Positions 17,161-25,238 of a DNA stretch of 64,000 bases are shown piece by piece. Both the position numbers and the translations under genes were made by a program. The notes under the pieces are model-generated. The model saw nothing but the letters and a program-made list of their open reading frames with translations, searched no databases and was not told where the DNA came from. Each line of letters opens with the position of its first letter. Within the stretch, counting starts at the first letter, position 1. Source of the stretch: Pseudoselenomonas ruminis (GTDB lineage: Bacteria > Bacillota > Negativicutes > Selenomonadales > Selenomonadaceae); assembly GCF_008271295.1 (NCBI RefSeq), contig NZ_VTOY01000001.1, positions 620,001-684,000 of the forward strand, written 5' to 3'.

Positions 17161-20043
17161 TCAGAGATGTTCATCGAGGAACCGGTCAAATTCTTCTTCG
17201 CGCATCGGTTTCCCATACAGGAATCCCTGGCCATAGCGGCAGCCGCACGCGATAAGGATTTCTTCCTGCTCCTTCGACTCAATGCCCTCGCAGAGCACCC
17301 GCATGCCGAGTTCTTCCGCCATCTGCACCGCATGTTTTACCACGGTGCGCATGCGCTGGGAGCCTTCGGCGGCTACGAGCAGGCTGCGGTCAAGCTTCAT
17401 AACATCAAACGGCATGACATTCAAAAGCGCCATGTCCGAATAGCCGCTGCCAAAATCGTCGATGGAAAGCTCGTACCCCATCTTTTTAAGCGACAGCATG
17501 GCCGTAAGAGCTGCCTTCTTTTGCTTAGCCCCCTCGAGTTCAAACGCCGTCTCGGTTATCTCGAGCTGAATCCCATCAGCCGAGCGGAACTGTTTGGTAA
17601 GTGCCCGCATCTTCGGCAAATAATCGGGCTCATTTAAATGAAGCCGCGACTGATTGACCGAAATCGGCACAATCGGTCGCCCATGTTCTAGGCGGCGGCG
17701 CTGGAAGCTAAAGACGCGTTCGAGATTGTAGAAGTCGAGCTTCGTGATAAATCCCGTCCGCTCAAACAAATCGATAAAATCGCCTGGCAGCAAAAAGCCA
17801 AGCTCCTTGCTGTTCCAGCGCACCAAGGCTTCTGCGCCGATGCATTTACGCGATTTCAAATCGTATTTTGGCTGGTACCAGACCTCAAATTCCCGCTGCT
17901 CGATGGCCTGCTTCATGCAGTTCTGGATTTTTAGTGCCAGCTGCTGCCGCTCTAACAGGTTTTCATCGTAGAACCGCATATTGTTTTCGGTCGCTTCGCT
18001 GGCGGCGATTTCCGCCTGCAGCACGGCCTGGCGGATGCTTTCCTCCATCGTTGCGGCCTGCTTCAAAAAGCTTCCGCCAGCCCTCAGGCTGATGCCCACG
18101 CGCATCGAGCCGACTTCCAGCAATTCGTGCTGGGAAATCACTTTGTTGACGCATTGCAGCAGCTGATTCTGTTTCTGCGGGGTAGTCAGTACAATAACCT
18201 GGCCAGCGCTTGAGCGCACGCCAACTGCCTGCGCCCAGGTTTTCGCCGCGCCCGAATCCAGCGCAAGTTTGCGCAGGGCTTCATCGACGACGTGCTGCCC
18301 ATAAACGGCTTCCAGATATTCCATCCGCGGCAGTACAAACACCACAATCGCGCACTGTTCCATCGTATCGGCCGAGACCAGCGACATCCGTTTAACCGCT
18401 TCCTGTTCGAGCCAGACGCGGTTGCGCAGCAGCGTGCTGGCATCGCGGTAAAGCATCTCCTGAATCGATTTGATATGACGATGACGCATATACATAAGGC
18501 GGAGCATAAACGCCCCCACGACAGCCACCACAAGCAGGAAAGCCAGCAGGGTTTTGCGCGGATGCATATACAATAGTGACCAGATAGACCGTTCTGCCTC
18601 AAGATTGACCGAGCTGTCGTTAATGAGCTCCCAAATTTTATGCGGCCCAATGTGAACGAGTTCGCGGTCTAAAATCGGCAGCAGCCGTTCGTCGGCATCC
18701 TTGGAAACACCAACGGACATAGGATAAGACAGTGCCACACCGCCAGTCATCATAAGGTCCGGATACGTTCCCTTCCAAATGTAATACTGGGCCGTAACCA
18801 CCCGCACGTAGGTGATGTCCGCCCGGCCTTCCGAAACAGCCTGCAAGCACCCCTCAGGCGAATCACAATAAACGAACTGTGATTCATCGTAGCGCTTTTT
18901 CAAATGCGCTTCCACATGAAACGAATCCTTTTGCACAGCTACGCGCGGATGACTGGAAAGCGGCTGGCGCCGCGTTACGCCAGTAGCATGAGCCGTAAAC
19001 ATCGGCACCGTGATGTTCATATTATTCTTGGCTGCCCAGCCATAATCGGAATAAATTCCCAGCAGGAAATCCGCCTCGCCATTCTTAATCACAGCAAAAG
19101 CCTCGGGCAAAGAATCAACCGCGATAACCTCAACCTCCACACCGAGGTCCTCGCCCATTCTCTCCGCTAAGCTGGCCAAAATCCCCTTGACCTCACCGTT
19201 TTCCTTATACGAATACGGCCGCTCTTTCGCAGTCAATACGACGCGAAGCTTCTTCTTTTCTGCCAGATACTGCCGCTCTGACTTCATGAGCATAAGCGGC
19301 GTCTCGTCATCGTTGACATGATACTGCCAATACAAGCGCTCCAACAGCTGCGGCTCGGCCAGTGACAGCCGGTCTGCTGCCAAATTCAGTTTTTGCCAGA
19401 GCTCCACATTGCCCTTGCGCACCGCAAAATGAAGATAATTATTGTCAAATTCCGCGGCTGGCTCGACGCCCTGCAGCCGGTTGCCAAGCAAAAAACCATC
19501 GAGCTGCTGGTCATGATAATGAGCTAATAACTCCTTTGTGTCGTGAAAGACAAACGGCTCATAGGAAATGCCCTCAGCCTGCACAACTTTTTCAAAAATC
19601 GGGCTCTTGTAGCCATGCGCCAAAAAGCCAAGTTTCAGCGGGCGCCCCATTTGCCCGTAAGTATCAAACCGCTGCGTTCCACCATGCAAGAACAACGAAC
19701 TATTGATTTTCCCCATCGGCAGCTTGGAAAAGTCCATTACCTGACGAAGCTCTTCCGTCATGACCAAGCCGGGAATTACATCAATCTCGCCATTGGCCAG
19801 GCGGCGCTCATTATCGGCCTGGCTTCCTTGTATGAACTCGCAATCCATGCCAGCGTATGCCGCCAAAGCCTGCATGTAGTCCGTATCCATGCCATGATAG
19901 TACCCATCGCTGTCCTGAACCACATAACCGGGATGAACATACTCGATTCCCACTCGCAGCACAGGACGTGCGGCCGCCGTTGTTCCCCAAAGCATCAACA
20001 GGACAAAGCAGACAGCCATCCCCCATCGGTTATTCCCTTTCAT
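17161..20043 (-). CDS. Dual substrate-binding-domain GGDEF-EAL protein, likely c-di-GMP phosphodiesterase
   Basis: About 960 residues. A signal peptide is followed by two consecutive periplasmic SBP_bac_3-type domains (about 30-245 and 265-485), one transmembrane helix (about 497-518), a degenerate GGDEF domain and a C-terminal EAL domain. The GGDEF site is replaced by RSSAGQ, so it should not synthesise c-di-GMP. The EAL domain keeps all metal and catalytic residues: EALVRW, ISVNQSRLHL, LEITETAFE, IDDFGSGYS, MKLDRS, CEGIES and GQGFLYGKPM. It therefore probably degrades c-di-GMP in response to an amino-acid-like periplasmic ligand. The start is the third in-frame ATG at 20043, with AAGGA eight bases before it; an ATG three codons upstream is the alternative. 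Monocistronic. Confidence 0.88.
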   Translation of the reverse strand: MKGNNRWGMAVCFVLLMLWGTTAAARPVLRVGIEYVHPGYVVQDSDGYYHGMDTDYMQALAAYAGMDCEFIQGSQADNERRLANGEIDVIPGLVMTEELRQVMDFSKLPMGKINSSLFLHGGTQRFDTYGQMGRPLKLGFLAHGYKSPIFEKVVQAEGISYEPFVFHDTKELLAHYHDQQLDGFLLGNRLQGVEPAAEFDNNYLHFAVRKGNVELWQKLNLAADRLSLAEPQLLERLYWQYHVNDDETPLMLMKSERQYLAEKKKLRVVLTAKERPYSYKENGEVKGILASLAERMGEDLGVEVEVIAVDSLPEAFAVIKNGEADFLLGIYSDYGWAAKNNMNITVPMFTAHATGVTRRQPLSSHPRVAVQKDSFHVEAHLKKRYDESQFVYCDSPEGCLQAVSEGRADITYVRVVTAQYYIWKGTYPDLMMTGGVALSYPMSVGVSKDADERLLPILDRELVHIGPHKIWELINDSSVNLEAERSIWSLLYMHPRKTLLAFLLVVAVVGAFMLRLMYMRHRHIKSIQEMLYRDASTLLRNRVWLEQEAVKRMSLVSADTMEQCAIVVFVLPRMEYLEAVYGQHVVDEALRKLALDSGAAKTWAQAVGVRSSAGQVIVLTTPQKQNQLLQCVNKVISQHELLEVGSMRVGISLRAGGSFLKQAATMEESIRQAVLQAEIAASEATENNMRFYDENLLERQQLALKIQNCMKQAIEQREFEVWYQPKYDLKSRKCIGAEALVRWNSKELGFLLPGDFIDLFERTGFITKLDFYNLERVFSFQRRRLEHGRPIVPISVNQSRLHLNEPDYLPKMRALTKQFRSADGIQLEITETAFELEGAKQKKAALTAMLSLKKMGYELSIDDFGSGYSDMALLNVMPFDVMKLDRSLLVAAEGSQRMRTVVKHAVQMAEELGMRVLCEGIESKEQEEILIACGCRYGQGFLYGKPMREEEFDRFLDEHL

Positions 20044-20093
20044 TCCATCCATCCTTAATTTTGCCCGCTCAAGCGAGTACCAATCCTTTACAT

Positions 20094-20124
20094 AAAAAAA
20101 TCCGAAAGAACGACTCTTCCGGAC
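20094..20124 (-). terminator. Terminator of the tRNA operon
   Basis: On the minus strand TCCGGAAGA / TCTTTCGGA stem followed by seven T, 15 bases after the last tRNA. Confidence 0.8.
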
Positions 20125-20138
20125 TAACTATTTTATTT

Positions 20139-20212
<74 letters not shown>

Positions 20213-20222
20213 AAAATAAAAA

Positions 20223-20297
20223 TGGAGCGGAAAACGAGGCTCGAACTCGCGACCCCCACCTTGGCAAGGTGGTGCTCTACCACTGAGCTATTTCCGC
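20223..20297 (-). tRNA. tRNA-Gly (GCC), copy 2
   Basis: 75 bases with encoded CCA; anticodon GCC in a TTGCCAA loop, T-loop GTTCGAGCC. It is identical to the copy at 20393-20467. Confidence 0.95.
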
Positions 20298-20311
20298 ATC
20301 AGATATAAAAT

Positions 20312-20385
<74 letters not shown>

Positions 20386-20392
20386 GAAATAA

Positions 20393-20467
20393 TGGAGCGG
20401 AAAACGAGGCTCGAACTCGCGACCCCCACCTTGGCAAGGTGGTGCTCTACCACTGAGCTATTTCCGC
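20393..20467 (-). tRNA. tRNA-Gly (GCC), copy 1
   Basis: 75 bases with CCA, anticodon GCC. Second gene of the operon, after tRNA-Asp. Confidence 0.95.
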
Positions 20468-20471
20468 ATAA

Positions 20472-20548
20472 TGGCGACCCGAAGGGGACTTGAACCCCTG
20501 ACCTCCGCCGTGACAGGGCGGCATTCTAACCAACTAAACTACCGGGCC
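20472..20548 (-). tRNA. tRNA-Asp (GTC)
   Basis: 77 bases with CCA; anticodon loop CTGTCAC (anticodon GTC), acceptor stem GGCCCGG/TCGGGTC-type with normal T-arm GTTCAAGTC. First gene of the tRNA operon. Confidence 0.95.
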
Positions 20549-20587
20549 ATTTTTATTTCGCCGCTGTATCTCTCAGCGACAAATATT

Positions 20588-20616
20588 ATTATACGGATAA
20601 GCGTATGACTTGTCAA
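20588..20616 (-). promoter_or_regulatory. Consensus promoter of the tRNA operon
   Basis: On the minus strand TTGACA (20611-20616), exactly 17 bases, then TATAAT (20588-20593), about 40 bases before tRNA-Asp. Both hexamers match consensus fully. The -35 is part of ATGACTTGTCAA read on the plus strand, one base off the window's dispersed palindrome. Confidence 0.9.
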
Positions 20617-20644
20617 CACCTAAAAGTAAAGTTTTTTGATTTTT

Positions 20645-21115
20645 TTACTGTTTTGCCACAATTTCCTGCAACTTGTTAAAAATCGAGCGGTCCATCTCAT
20701 CAAGCGGACGCCAGGAGCCACCCTCGTTGCGCGTGAGGATTTTCTTCCCCTCCTGCTTAAACTCTACCTTTGTCAGTTTCCCGGCCGTACCGTTGCGAAG
20801 CACCGCCGTCCACTGCGTGCCATTCTTCTCTCCGGTCACGGACCCAGCAACGATATACGTCTTCGTTCCCTCAAACGTCATAGCCACCACATCCTCAGCC
20901 GGAATATTCTGCTTGGGAGCTGCCGCCTTTTCTGTTTTCGCCTTCGGCTCCTCCACTGGCTGCGGCTCTTTCGCATTTTCCACCGAAGTGACATTGCCGC
21001 CGTCCACCTGCGCATTCTGCGGCGCCTGCCCGCCAGTCCACAGATAGCAGCCAGCAGCCACTGCCACAGCGGCCACAACGCCCAGCAACATATATAGATG
21101 TTTTTTATTCTTCAT
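20645..21115 (-). CDS. Uncharacterised membrane-anchored or lipid-anchored protein
   Basis: 156 residues. A basic start (MKNKKH) and a hydrophobic segment ending VAVAAGC (residues 7-23), then a low-complexity Pro/Glu/Lys/Ala linker (about 45-68) and a C-terminal domain of about 85 residues that I do not recognise (with TYIVAGSVTGEKNGTQW, KVEFKQEGKK). The Cys after AAG could be a lipobox, but the -3 residue is Ala rather than Leu, so a plain membrane anchor is equally likely. GAGGTG precedes the ATG by nine bases. It ends 29 bases before the tRNA promoter and has no clear terminator. Confidence 0.7.
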   Translation of the reverse strand: MKNKKHLYMLLGVVAAVAVAAGCYLWTGGQAPQNAQVDGGNVTSVENAKEPQPVEEPKAKTEKAAAPKQNIPAEDVVAMTFEGTKTYIVAGSVTGEKNGTQWTAVLRNGTAGKLTKVEFKQEGKKILTRNEGGSWRPLDEMDRSIFNKLQEIVAKQ

Positions 21116-21194
21116 TATAGGTTACACCTCATTTTCAAAATTACTATCCACATTATAAAGAACCTATCTGAAAAGAGCAAGAAGAATCAAACCT

Positions 21195-21740
21195 TTATTC
21201 CTCAAGCTTTGCCTGTTCTTCACGCAGCCACTGCAGCCGCCACTCTTCCCGGCGGATTGCCTGGCGCAAAATCATGGCGTGACCATAATGTTTCTTTTGT
21301 TCCGCCTTGGCAGTAAAAAGCAGTTTCCACCGCGACTGTAAATACTGCAATTTCTCCTCGTGGCGGGCGATTTCCTCGGCAAACAGCTTCTTTATCAAGG
21401 GATCGTTGACATCGTTAAGCAAGTACAACTTCATCGAAAATTCATCACGGGTAGGCGGCAGCGCGTTTAATGGTTCCTTGAGCCAGTCGGCCAGCTCCGC
21501 TTTTCCCTGAGGCTGAATCGTATAATACGTCTTCGTCATTTTTTGCCCCACGGTATCGTCGTACGCGCTAATCAGACCGCTTTCTACCATTTTCTTTAAC
21601 TCCGGGTAAATCTGACTGTGATTGGAGTACCAAAAATCTCCCAATTCGCCTTCAAAGAGTTTCTTTATGTCATAGCCCGTGAGGTCCTGATGCGATAACA
21701 ATCCCAATACAACATATTTCAATACATTTTTCTGTGCCAT
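21195..21740 (-). CDS. padR: PadR-type repressor of phenolic acid decarboxylase
   Basis: 181 residues. An N-terminal winged helix-turn-helix (LGLLSHQDLTGYDIKKLFE ... SQIYPELKKMVESGLI) followed by a long helical dimerisation domain of the Vir_act_alpha_C type. Its divergent orientation to padC, and two ATGTA-n-TACAT dyads in the shared 165-base spacer, fit the characterised Firmicute PadR, which represses padC until p-coumaric or ferulic acid binds. One dyad overlaps its own promoter, so autoregulation is likely. Ribosome site GGAAGGA lies nine bases before ATG. Confidence 0.88.
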   Translation of the reverse strand: MAQKNVLKYVVLGLLSHQDLTGYDIKKLFEGELGDFWYSNHSQIYPELKKMVESGLISAYDDTVGQKMTKTYYTIQPQGKAELADWLKEPLNALPPTRDEFSMKLYLLNDVNDPLIKKLFAEEIARHEEKLQYLQSRWKLLFTAKAEQKKHYGHAMILRQAIRREEWRLQWLREEQAKLEE

Positions 21741-21788
21741 AGACGTTCATCCTTCCTTTTTCTATGATTATAACACGAAAAAGCAGAT

Positions 21789-21806
21789 GATGTAATTATT
21801 TACATC
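21789..21806. promoter_or_regulatory. PadR operator 1
   Basis: Perfect dyad GATGTAA-TTAT-TTACATC, just upstream of the padC -35 and overlapping the likely -35 of padR. It matches the known PadR pattern of ATGTAA/TTACAT half sites. Confidence 0.8.
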
Positions 21807-21813
21807 TTTTCTC

Positions 21814-21842
21814 TTGACATTTCCTCATTCACGAACTAAGAT
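21814..21842 (+). promoter_or_regulatory. padC promoter
   Basis: TTGACA (21814-21819), 17-base spacer, TAAGAT (21837-21842). It is flanked by the two operators. Confidence 0.8.
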
Positions 21843-21857
21843 GTGGTTATAGCGATT

Positions 21858-21873
21858 ATGTATTTATTTACAT
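21858..21873. promoter_or_regulatory. PadR operator 2
   Basis: ATGTA-TTTATT-TACAT dyad placed about 10-25 bases downstream of the padC start point, where a bound repressor would block elongation. Confidence 0.7.
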
Positions 21874-21904
21874 ATTCGCACAGACCAAAAAGGAGTTGAC
21901 CAAT

Positions 21905-22435
21905 ATGATATTTAAAGACCTTAGTGATTTTCTCGGCACGCATTTCATCTATACGTATGACAACGGCTGGGAATACGAATGGTATGCGAAAAATGACCAT
22001 ACCGTTGATTACCGCATTCACGGCGGCATGGTCGCCGGACGCTGGGTAAAAGACCAGCAGGCCGATATCGTCAAGCTCACCGATGGCGTGTTCAAGGTAA
22101 CCTGGACAGAGCCAACCGGCACGGACGTAGCGCTGGACTTCATGCCCAACGAAAACAAAATGCACGGCACCATCTTTTTCCCGAAATGGGTACAGGACAA
22201 GCCGGAAATCACCGTCTGCTTCCAGAACGAACACCTCGACCTCATGAAAGAATCGCGCGAGAAGTACGAGACTTATCCGAAATATTTGGTTCCGGAATTC
22301 GCACAGATTACCTATATCGGCAAAGCCGGACTCGATAACAAAGACGTAATCGCTGAAGCACCGTATGCCGGCATGACCAACGACATCCGTGAAGGCAAAT
22401 ACTTTGATGCGAATTACCATCGCTTGAAAAAATAA
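21905..22435 (+). CDS. padC: Phenolic acid decarboxylase
   Basis: 176 residues, cytosolic. It shares long stretches with characterised Bacillus and Lactobacillus enzymes: [37 protein letters not shown]-like and [11 protein letters not shown], with [13 protein letters not shown] near the C terminus. It removes CO2 from p-coumaric, ferulic and caffeic acids to give vinylphenols without cofactor. The ATG at 21905 is chosen because AGGAG is nine bases upstream; a TTG at 21896 abuts that site directly and is unlikely. It is the first gene of a two-gene operon with an esterase that would supply its substrate. Confidence 0.95.
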   Translation: MIFKDLSDFLGTHFIYTYDNGWEYEWYAKNDHTVDYRIHGGMVAGRWVKDQQADIVKLTDGVFKVTWTEPTGTDVALDFMPNENKMHGTIFFPKWVQDKPEITVCFQNEHLDLMKESREKYETYPKYLVPEFAQITYIGKAGLDNKDVIAEAPYAGMTNDIREGKYFDANYHRLKK

Positions 22436-22457
22436 CATCCATAAGGAGGAAATCGAT

Positions 22458-23303
22458 ATGAAAATGTTTAACTTCAAACAAATCGCCACGGCTTCGTTGC
22501 TGACGCTTGGCCTCATGACCGTAGGCACGGGCGTAAGCTTTGCCCAGAGCCAGGACCTGACAATTGACGGTGACCATGGCAAACTCGCAGCCGTACTCCA
22601 GACGCCAGACAAAGCCAAAGAGTATCCGCTCGTCATCGTCTGCCATGGTTTTACTTCCAATAAAGACACCAACTTAATGCAGACGCTGGCAAACGATTTG
22701 GAAAAGAAAGGCATCGCCACCCTGCGCTTTGACTTCAACGGTCATGGCAAAAGCGAAGGCCGTTTCCAGGATATGACCGTACTCAACGAAATTGAAGATG
22801 CAAAAAAAGTCTACGATTATGCCACGAAGCTTCCCCATGTAACTTCCATTTCCCTGGCCGGTCATTCCCAGGGCGGCGTCGTTGCCAGCATGACTGCCGG
22901 TATCCTCGGCACCGAAAAGGTCAAGAGCCTGGCGCTCATGGCACCGGCTGCCGTACTGCGTGAAGATGCCATTCGTGGCGACTGCCAGGGCGCTCGTTAC
23001 AATGCCAACAACGTCCCCGAAACCATCCCCATCAAAAAAGGCCTGACCTTAGGCAGAAACTATGTATTGACCGCTCAGACACTGCCGATTTATGAAACCG
23101 CCATCCGTTATCAGGGACCGGCTTTCATGATTCACGGTACTGGCGATGTTATCGTCCCCTATACGTATAGCCAGCGTTATCAGCGGATTTACTTCAACGG
23201 TCAGTTAAAACTTGTCCCCGGTGAAGACCATGGCTTTACCCATGACACGAAAGGCGCCTGCCAGGCAGTAGCCAATTACTTTGCTGCTCAGCTGAAAAAA
23301 TAA
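22458..23303 (+). CDS. Exported feruloyl/cinnamoyl-type esterase
   Basis: 281 residues, alpha/beta hydrolase. An N-terminal signal peptide (hydrophobic core about 9-25, cleavage likely after SFA at 29) implies periplasmic or outer location. The triad is Ser137 (GHSQGG), Asp230 (HGTGDVIV) and His258 (GEDHGF); the oxyanion loop is HGFTSN. FDFNGHGKSEG, MTVLNEIEDA and the insertion after LMAPAA closely resemble the characterised cinnamoyl esterases of Lactobacillus johnsonii, which lack a signal peptide. It would release ferulate and p-coumarate from plant cell-wall arabinoxylan or from chlorogenate-type esters. It lies 22 bases after padC with AAGGAGG upstream, so both are under PadR. Confidence 0.85.
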   Translation: MKMFNFKQIATASLLTLGLMTVGTGVSFAQSQDLTIDGDHGKLAAVLQTPDKAKEYPLVIVCHGFTSNKDTNLMQTLANDLEKKGIATLRFDFNGHGKSEGRFQDMTVLNEIEDAKKVYDYATKLPHVTSISLAGHSQGGVVASMTAGILGTEKVKSLALMAPAAVLREDAIRGDCQGARYNANNVPETIPIKKGLTLGRNYVLTAQTLPIYETAIRYQGPAFMIHGTGDVIVPYTYSQRYQRIYFNGQLKLVPGEDHGFTHDTKGACQAVANYFAAQLKK

Positions 23304-23363
23304 AATAAAACAAAAACGAGGTATTGTGCCGTACGCGCACAATACCTCGTTTTTGTTTTATTT
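23301..23363. terminator. Strong terminator after the padC operon
   Basis: Very long near-perfect stem (AAAACGAGGTATTGTGC / GCACAATACCTCGTTTT) with A- and T-runs on both sides; the plus-strand reading ends in TTTTTGTTTTATTT. Confidence 0.9.
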
Positions 23364-23466
23364 AACCACTTCTGCCCGGTCGATTCTCTCGCCATCAGGC
23401 CAAAAGCACTCAATGGCAATCCGCACTTCGGTCACATCCATTGTCAGGTAATTATCCGTAAACTAG
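23361..23466 (-). pseudogene. Possible C-terminal gene remnant
   Basis: On the minus strand a frame of about 34 codons follows an in-frame TAG and reads FTDNYLTMDVTEVRIAIECF and onward to EVVK before a stop inside the terminator. It has protein-like composition but is too short to stand alone and has no ribosome site before its internal ATG. It may be the tail of a lost gene. I cannot name the family. Confidence 0.3.
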
Positions 23467-23574
23467 GTATGGTTTCATAATAAAAATCGTACATGAAAAA
23501 TGTATGCTTTTTCAATGTTTATAATGGTTGGGAATATTTAGCTACCCACACAAACTGATGAAGTGCCAAATTAT

Positions 23575-24573
23575 TCATGTATGATCACAAGGGAACACAA
23601 TGCCCACTTGTTTACGGGCTTCTTCGGCGGTTTCCAGCACTGCCACCGATACATCCAGCCCTTGCTTTACCTTATCGTAATCCTTGGCGGCAAAAATCTT
23701 GGCAAACTCCTGGAACTCATGCACCATGCGATGGCTGTATTTATTAAGCTCGTAGTGAGAGGTGACACCACTGCCGCGAAGTTTCATCTCAAAGGAACGA
23801 AGCGTATTCGGGGCATCCGTTACCTTAATATAGCCCTTTTCTCCCTGAATAACCGCATAGCCGGGACTGTCTGAATCTTTTGCGCCAATGGCCAGCGCAA
23901 AAAAATCCGGGTACTGCATCTTGACCATTCCACTGGTATCGATGCCATTAAAGCCAATATTGGCGGTATAATCAATAGACTCAGGTTTGCCAAACAAACC
24001 AATGATAAGATTCAGATTGTAGATATTGATATCGTACAAGGCGCCGCCGCTGCGCTGCGGGTCAAAGGCCGGCAGAACCTCACCGTTAAGGTATTTGTCG
24101 TAGCGGCTGGAATACTGGGAGTAATTGGCCACTACCGCCTTTATCCGGCCAAGTTTTGGCAAAGCTTCCCGGATAGCTGCAAAATTTGGCAAATAGAACA
24201 GCGTCACCGCCTCAAACACATACAAACCTTTAGCCAAAGCCAGCTGGCGCAACTCTTGCACTTCTCTTGCCGCCGAAGCAAAGGGCTTTTCCACAATGAC
24301 ATGCTTGCCCGCCAGCAAGGCCTTTTTCGTGTAGTCATAATGAACGCTGTTGGTAAGCCCCACGTAGACAAAATCGATGTCTGGGTCAGCCAGCAGTTCC
24401 TCATAATCGGTATAAACCTTCGGAATATCATAGGCAACGCTTAATTTCTCTGCTTTTTCCCTGCTGGAAGGGCGGGCAAAAATAGCCGCCACTTCTACCT
24501 CCGGCACCTCTTTAAGTGCCGGAAGTGCACCCTCCTTCACAATCATACCAGTACCTAGAATTGCTAATTTCAT
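23575..24573 (-). CDS. Gfo/Idh/MocA-family oxidoreductase
   Basis: 332 residues. An N-terminal Rossmann fold (LAILGTGMIVKEG at residues 3-15) with VEKPFA at about residue 96, the Glu-Lys-Pro motif that binds nicotinamide and carries the catalytic Lys. The C-terminal alpha/beta domain has the GGALYDINIYNLNLIIGLFG segment that builds the active site. Such enzymes oxidise or reduce sugars and related alcohols with NAD(P); the substrate cannot be told. AAAGGAG lies about nine bases before the ATG. It is followed downstream by no gene on its strand and preceded by the ArsC-like gene after a spacer holding three palindromes. Confidence 0.88.
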   Translation of the reverse strand: MKLAILGTGMIVKEGALPALKEVPEVEVAAIFARPSSREKAEKLSVAYDIPKVYTDYEELLADPDIDFVYVGLTNSVHYDYTKKALLAGKHVIVEKPFASAAREVQELRQLALAKGLYVFEAVTLFYLPNFAAIREALPKLGRIKAVVANYSQYSSRYDKYLNGEVLPAFDPQRSGGALYDINIYNLNLIIGLFGKPESIDYTANIGFNGIDTSGMVKMQYPDFFALAIGAKDSDSPGYAVIQGEKGYIKVTDAPNTLRSFEMKLRGSGVTSHYELNKYSHRMVHEFQEFAKIFAAKDYDKVKQGLDVSVAVLETAEEARKQVGIVFPCDHT

Positions 24574-24626
24574 ACAGCCCTGCTCCTTTCGTTACGCATC
24601 ATATCCGTTATATTGTTCCACTGAAT

Positions 24627-24665
24627 TTGACTTGTCAACTTTGACTAGTCAAATTGACCGGTCAA
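24627..24665. repeat. Three tandem TTGAC-NN-GTCAA palindromes at the arsC-like stop codon
   Basis: TTGACTTGTCAA (24627-24638), TTGACTAGTCAA (24641-24652) and TTGACCGGTCAA (24654-24665), spaced 14 and 13 bases. The third contains the stop codon of the ArsC/Spx-like gene (TGA at 24662-24664 on the minus strand). Confidence 0.9.
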
Positions 24666-25000
24666 CTCTGCCAGCTTTTCCAAACTTCAGGCGCATAACC
24701 GACGGTTGACTCTTTTCCATTTCTCACGATTGGTGTTTTGATGACTTGCTGGTTCTCCAAAAGCGTTTCCAGCTTATCTGCCATATAGTTCACACGAGCC
24801 AGCGCGTCCTTGTCCTTGCAATCTGGATTGATCATCCCATCGATGCCACCATGCGCCTTGGCTACCGACTGGAACTCTCCTTTGCTCATCCCCTTATCCA
24901 TCATATCGATGAATTGGAATTTTATCCCCCGCTCTTTGAAGAACCTCTGGGCTTTCTTCGTATCATTACACTTCTTCGTACCGAAAATCTGTATATTCAT
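24662..25000 (-). CDS. ArsC/Spx-family thioredoxin-fold protein
   Basis: 112 residues. The N terminus (IQIFGTKKCNDTKKAQRFF) is the ArsC/Spx/YffB type of thioredoxin fold, and KTPIVRNGKESTVGYAPEVW is the typical C-terminal segment. The redox site is Cys-Asn-Asp-Thr rather than Cys-x-x-Cys, so it has one cysteine and should act as a glutaredoxin-dependent reductase-like or regulatory protein, not as a classical thiol switch of Spx. The start at 25000 follows GAGGAGG by four bases; the longer frame to 25054 lacks a site. Its stop codon lies in a 12-bp palindrome, suggesting that the gene end was set or altered by the repeat. Confidence 0.82.
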   Translation of the reverse strand: MNIQIFGTKKCNDTKKAQRFFKERGIKFQFIDMMDKGMSKGEFQSVAKAHGGIDGMINPDCKDKDALARVNYMADKLETLLENQQVIKTPIVRNGKESTVGYAPEVWKSWQS

Positions 25001-25054
25001 TGGGCCTCCTCTTTCACAACTGCATCGTAACCTTTGGTTACTATTATACAACAA

Positions 25055-25102
25055 ACGCCATATCTTTCTCGACCCTGCAAAAAAGATATGGCGTCTTTTC
25101 TG
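25055..25102. terminator. Hairpin between membrane protein gene and arsC-like gene
   Basis: 12-bp stem CGCCATATCTTT / AAAGATATGGCG. On the minus strand it ends in TTTGTTG, weak for a terminator; on the plus strand it is followed by TCTTTTCTGTTTTTG. A TATAAT for the arsC-like gene lies directly below it on the minus strand. Confidence 0.5.
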
Positions 25103-25238
25103 TTTTTGTCCTTAGCAAATTACCGCCATGCTTGGTTACAGCAATAGCAGCAATTATTACAAAGCCTTTCGGGAATATTACGGAACATCGCCACGGCAAC
25201 TTTGAAACTTCCAGGTCAAATTCCATTTTCAAACGGGC

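Noticed and set aside
20605-20616. ATGACTTGTCAA as an independent palindrome copy
   Set aside because: It provides the -35 hexamer of the tRNA promoter, so it is at best ambiguous and adds no support.
25044-25232. Small minus-strand frame of 62 codons
   Set aside because: No ribosome site, runs through a hairpin, and has no recognisable homology.
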